This document shows positions 60,984 to 64,000 of a stretch of 64,000 bases of DNA, piece after piece. The stretch's first letter is position 1; every line of letters starts with the position of its first letter. The notes beneath the pieces were generated by a model. The model worked only from the letters and a program-made list of their open reading frames with translations. It had not been told where the DNA came from and searched no databases. Origin of the DNA: Gammaproteobacteria bacterium (GTDB lineage: Bacteria > Pseudomonadota > Gammaproteobacteria > Pseudomonadales > Pseudomonadaceae); the NCBI GenBank assembly GCA_012728415.1, contig JAAYFD010000021.1:1-64000 (forward strand), given 5' to 3'. The position numbers were made by a program, and so were the translations under genes.

Positions 60984-61572
60984 TGTTTGCAGGTGGCAGT
61001 ACAGGGTGTGCTGCAGTGCTGTTGGTTCATGTGTTTGCCAATGCTATAGCATTTTGTGTAATAGCCAGATTCAGCGCCAGGTGGCCATACTCACCCGGCC
61101 GGTTAAATAGTGCAGGTGCCACGAAGCTGCTGTCAGCACGCAGGTGTTGGCTGTTGCTGCCGGCCGAGCCTGACGCGACACTAACCAAAAAGACCTGTGA
61201 CATCAACAGTCCGGCTGCCCAGGCAGGATAATGGGTGTGGGTACGGGACCTGTGGGCGATGGGGCGGCGCACCGAGAAAGCTGTCCGGCACTTCTGTTCG
61301 GGCTGCCATGTGCAGATTCATGGCCTGGACTATGGCAGAACCATTTGAAGCATGGCAGCACAAGGAGCAGCAGCTCGTCATCGCAAGCGGGGCAGTGTAG
61401 AATTGCCCTTTAAACTTGAACTGTATGCCGGAGGGGCCCATACGTACGACTCTTGAGGGCCGGCAGCGGCCTGCCACACCCGGCGTGCGTCACGCCAAGA
61501 CTTGCTGTCGATGATGGCAAAATGTCTGTTATTGTTTTGACTTGTTTGACAGTTTAGCTGATGGAGAGCGCC
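60984..61572. other. Gap before yajQ without a recognised gene
   Basis: 589 bases. A reverse frame (61202 to 61027, starting MSQVFLVSVASGSAGSNSQH) and the small frame at 60750 could be pieces of one decayed gene, but I see no family. No clear terminator or promoter stands out, apart from the T-rich stretch just before yajQ. Confidence 0.4.
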
Positions 61573-62052
61573 ATGCCTTCTTTTGATGTGGTTTCAGAGC
61601 TTGATCGCCATGAAGTAACCAATGCTGTTGATAATGCGGCAAAAGAGCTGGAGCGCCGCTATGATTTGCGTGGCAAGGCGAAGCTGGAGCTGAAAGAAAA
61701 AGTCATCCATTTGACTGCAGAAGCAGATTTTATGCTGCAACAGCTGATTGAAATCATTCACTTGGCTATGGTCAAGCGCAAAGTGGATATCCAGTGCATT
61801 GAGCAAAAAGAACCCTATGCGTCCGGCAAGGAAATGAAACAGGAACTTGTCCTGCGTGAAGGAATCGACAGAGAACTGGCGAAAACAATTGTCAGTCTGA
61901 TTAAAGACAGCAAACTGAAAGTACAGGCATCAATTCAGGGTGACCAGGTCAGGGTGACAGGAAAAAAGCGTGATGACCTGCAGGAAGTGATGGCATTGTT
62001 ACGTGGAAAATCGTTAGGCATGCCGTTGCAGTTCACCAACTTTCGTGACTGA
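61573..62052 (+). CDS. yajQ: YajQ-family nucleotide-binding protein
   Basis: A 159-residue protein with two ferredoxin-like domains. [36 protein letters not shown] and the C-terminal [17 protein letters not shown] are diagnostic. Relatives in Xanthomonas and Pseudomonas bind cyclic di-GMP and affect transcription. TGGAGAG precedes ATG 61573, four codons after another ATG at 61561. Confidence 0.96.
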   Translation: MPSFDVVSELDRHEVTNAVDNAAKELERRYDLRGKAKLELKEKVIHLTAEADFMLQQLIEIIHLAMVKRKVDIQCIEQKEPYASGKEMKQELVLREGIDRELAKTIVSLIKDSKLKVQASIQGDQVRVTGKKRDDLQEVMALLRGKSLGMPLQFTNFRD

Positions 62053-62089
62053 CTGCCGGTACATCCGGCGCAAGACGGAGAAAAGCCAG

Positions 62090-62680
62090 ATGCAATACAA
62101 AATAACAATTCGTGTGTTTGCGGTGATCGCTCTATTGGCGGGGATGGTCGGCTGCGGCCTGAGCCCGCAACTGGCGACCCCAGAACCACGGTTGAGCGGC
62201 CAGCTTGCGCCAGTTGCGCAGGGGCAGAGGGTTAGTGTGCATGTCAGTGATGGGCGTAGCAGTCCGGTGTTGGGCAACCGGGGCGGGCTGTATGACGGTA
62301 CTAATGCATTAAGTGTTGAAGGGCGTTCATTTTTGCCACGTTTGCAGGCAGAGGCAGAGGCAGGACTGCGTATGCGTGGCTTCAGTATCGTTCCGCAAGG
62401 ACAGGCTCCTGCCACTTTTGACTTGCAAGTAACCGGACTGACTTACGCAGTAGCCGGTGGCCGTACAGTCATGAGCGAAGTCAAACTGACTGCGACCTAC
62501 CAGGTACGCTTGCGTAAGGAAGGGCGTACCTATGAAGGCAGCTATACCGCCAAGCTGAACAAGAAGTTTGTCAAGTCGCCATCAGACAAAGCTAATGACC
62601 AGTTGGTCAGCATGGTCATGAGTGACGCATTGCAGCGTGTGTTTGCTGACCGGGGTATCAGTGACTTTCTGGTGCGCTGA
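62090..62680 (+). CDS. YajG-like lipoprotein
   Basis: A 196-residue outer-membrane lipoprotein with signal MQYKITIRVFAVIALLAGM and the lipobox MVGC. The mature part resembles the YajG family (LSVEGRSFLPRLQAEAEAGL, FDLQVTGLTYAV, LTATYQVRLRKEGRTYEGSY). GGAG precedes ATG 62090. It follows yajQ by 37 bases and is probably co-transcribed. The function is unknown. Confidence 0.85.
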   Translation: MQYKITIRVFAVIALLAGMVGCGLSPQLATPEPRLSGQLAPVAQGQRVSVHVSDGRSSPVLGNRGGLYDGTNALSVEGRSFLPRLQAEAEAGLRMRGFSIVPQGQAPATFDLQVTGLTYAVAGGRTVMSEVKLTATYQVRLRKEGRTYEGSYTAKLNKKFVKSPSDKANDQLVSMVMSDALQRVFADRGISDFLVR

Positions 62681-62729
62681 TGACTGATCCCGGGTGTCTG
62701 ATGTGCGCTTGCGCCTGGAAAGTGCCGGC

Positions 62730-63674
62730 ATGATGCGTTCACCTGACAGGCCAGATGCGGTGTTTTTGATGGGGCCAACAGCTGCCGGCAAAACCGATCT
62801 TGCCCTGGCTCTGGCCGACCAGCGGCCCTGTCGCCTGATCAGTGTTGACTCGGCGCTGGTTTATCGCGGTATGGATATAGGCACGGCCAAGCCCGGCGCC
62901 GATGTTTTGGCCCGGTATCCCCATGCGCTGGTGGATATTCTTGACCCGCTGGAGAGCTATTCTGCTGCGCAATTTCGTACGGACGCGTTGCAACTGATGG
63001 CACAGGCGGTAGCATGCGGTGAACTGCCAGTGCTGGTTGGTGGTACCATGCTGTACTATAAGGCATTGCTGGACGGGCTTGCGGACATGCCGGCGGCGGA
63101 CTCTTCGGTGCGGGCCGGGCTGGAGGAGCGCATGCATAAGGAGGGGCTGGCGCAACTGCACCTGGAGTTGCAAGAGATCGACCCGGAGTCGGCGCAGCGC
63201 ATTCATGTCAATGACAGCCAGAGAATCTTGCGGGCGCTGGAAGTGTGGAGGGTGAGCGGCAAGAGCATGAGCTGGCACCGGAAAAGGCAACAAGAACAGA
63301 AGGCAGAGGCAGCCAGTTTGCCCTATACTGTGCATGCGTTCGCCATGGCTCCGCAGTCGCGGGAGCTGCTGCATGAGCGTATCGCCGTACGTTTTCGGCA
63401 GATGCTTGAGCAGGGTTTTATTGCCGAGGTCGAGCAGCTGATGTTGCGGGGAGATTTGCACGAAGATCTGCCGTCCATGCGGGCCGTGGGCTACCGGCAA
63501 GTCTGGGGCTATTTGCGGGGGGCTTACAGTTATCAGGACCTGCAAGATAAAGGAATTGCAGCAACCCGTCAGCTGGCCAAACGGCAACTGACCTGGTTGC
63601 GCAGCTGGCCGGGGCTTAACTGGATTGACAGCCTGGAACCTAATCGGCTGGCGCAGGTCTTGAAAAGACTCTAA
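62730..63674 (+). CDS. miaA: tRNA dimethylallyltransferase
   Basis: Adds the isopentenyl group to A37 of tRNAs that read UNN codons. The protein (314 residues from ATG 62730) has the P-loop [37 protein letters not shown] and the later [17 protein letters not shown] at 62694 could add 12 residues, but ATG 62730 starts closer to the family norm. It lies upstream of hfq, the usual miaA-hfq order. Confidence 0.96.
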   Translation: MMRSPDRPDAVFLMGPTAAGKTDLALALADQRPCRLISVDSALVYRGMDIGTAKPGADVLARYPHALVDILDPLESYSAAQFRTDALQLMAQAVACGELPVLVGGTMLYYKALLDGLADMPAADSSVRAGLEERMHKEGLAQLHLELQEIDPESAQRIHVNDSQRILRALEVWRVSGKSMSWHRKRQQEQKAEAASLPYTVHAFAMAPQSRELLHERIAVRFRQMLEQGFIAEVEQLMLRGDLHEDLPSMRAVGYRQVWGYLRGAYSYQDLQDKGIAATRQLAKRQLTWLRSWPGLNWIDSLEPNRLAQVLKRL

Positions 63675-63764
63675 CGGGGCTCCACTACATAAAAACGGGA
63701 GTCCATCATTGTCGTGTGCAAAATGACATATGCACACGTTTTTCCTTACTGGGAGTATACGATC

Positions 63765-64000
63765 ATGTCAAAAGGGCACAGCTTACAAGACCCTTACCTC
63801 AACCTGCTGCGCAAGGAGCGTATTCCGGTTTCAATTTACCTGGTCAACGGCATCAAGCTGCAAGGTCAGATCGAATCATTCGACCAGTTCGTCATTTTGC
63901 TGAAGAACACTGTCAGCCAGATGGTCTACAAGCATGCGGTGTCCACCGTGGTGCCGAGCCGTCCGGTACGCCTGCCTGGTCCTGATGAGGAGCAGCAGAC
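63765..64000 (+). CDS. hfq: RNA chaperone Hfq (3' end outside window)
   Basis: The Sm-like hexameric protein that pairs small RNAs with mRNAs. The first 78 residues are visible: [71 protein letters not shown] precedes ATG 63765. The C-terminal tail runs past the window edge. In this family miaA and hfq share transcripts. Confidence 0.98.
   Translation, partial: MSKGHSLQDPYLNLLRKERIPVSIYLVNGIKLQGQIESFDQFVILLKNTVSQMVYKHAVSTVVPSRPVRLPGPDEEQQ

Overview
The window is a gammaproteobacterial chromosome segment made almost entirely of housekeeping genes. The gene order points to Pseudomonas or a close relative: rplM-rpsI-petABC-sspAB facing dolP-diaA-yraN-lpoA, then rsmI, rnpB, a complete mraZ-to-lpxC division and cell-wall cluster, dciA, secA, argJ, a Nudix-ThiE fusion, panE and yajQ. 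Several small families common in pseudomonads (DUF2788, HopJ, FolX/FolM, REP repeats) agree. I cannot name the genus from sequence alone. There are no rRNA or tRNA genes, CRISPR arrays, prophages or intact insertion sequences.

Layout. 1-420 is the 3' end of phosphoglucomutase, followed by repeats and a decayed Fic-family fragment. 867-4498 looks like the end of an O-antigen locus: a sugar reductase fused to a phosphoglycosyl transferase, then wbpM. 4734-9444 holds mdh (reverse), fklB, a small Cys-tailed protein, radA and a HAD phosphatase. 9776-15158 is a reverse-strand group: a SulP transporter, thiD, a NosL-like copper protein, thiE and hemL. 15512-20383 encodes L13, S9, the cytochrome bc1 complex and SspA/SspB. 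20444-23744 is the reverse envelope group dolP-diaA-yraN-lpoA, divergent from rsmI.

24993-31405 is a block between rsmI and rnpB, which I recall as neighbours in P. aeruginosa. It contains the monapterin/folate genes folM-folE-folX with hopJ, a flavodoxin, rluE, a globin, a DUF2788 protein, an Lrp-type regulator, a HAD phosphatase and tesB. It also holds an orphan transcription unit (about 29655-29857) that may be an unannotated small RNA.

31643-49983 is rnpB followed by the dcw cluster (mraZ, rsmH, ftsL, ftsI, murE, murF, mraY, murD, ftsW, murG, murC, ddlB, ftsQ, ftsA, ftsZ, lpxC). A clear promoter and a three-repeat MraZ operator precede mraZ. Most genes overlap by 1 to 23 bases or lie a few bases apart, so they are probably co-transcribed. 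The cluster makes the peptidoglycan precursor from UDP-MurNAc to lipid II, the septal synthase pair and the Z-ring. RsmH and RsmI, both present, modify the same 16S rRNA nucleotide.

50212-52709 carries a base-salvage group (upp, uraA, hpt) between lpxC and the dciA/secA divergent pair. The right end has argJ, a pair of about 148-base degenerate direct repeats, Nudix-ThiE, a cobalamin adenosyltransferase, panE, yajQ, a lipoprotein, miaA and the start of hfq.

The points most worth a second look are the orphan RNA, the reductase-transferase fusion, a probable CTG start codon for yraN, covarying REPIN elements, the duplicated 148-base repeat and the MraZ operator. None is proof of a new system. 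No large undescribed gene system is visible.
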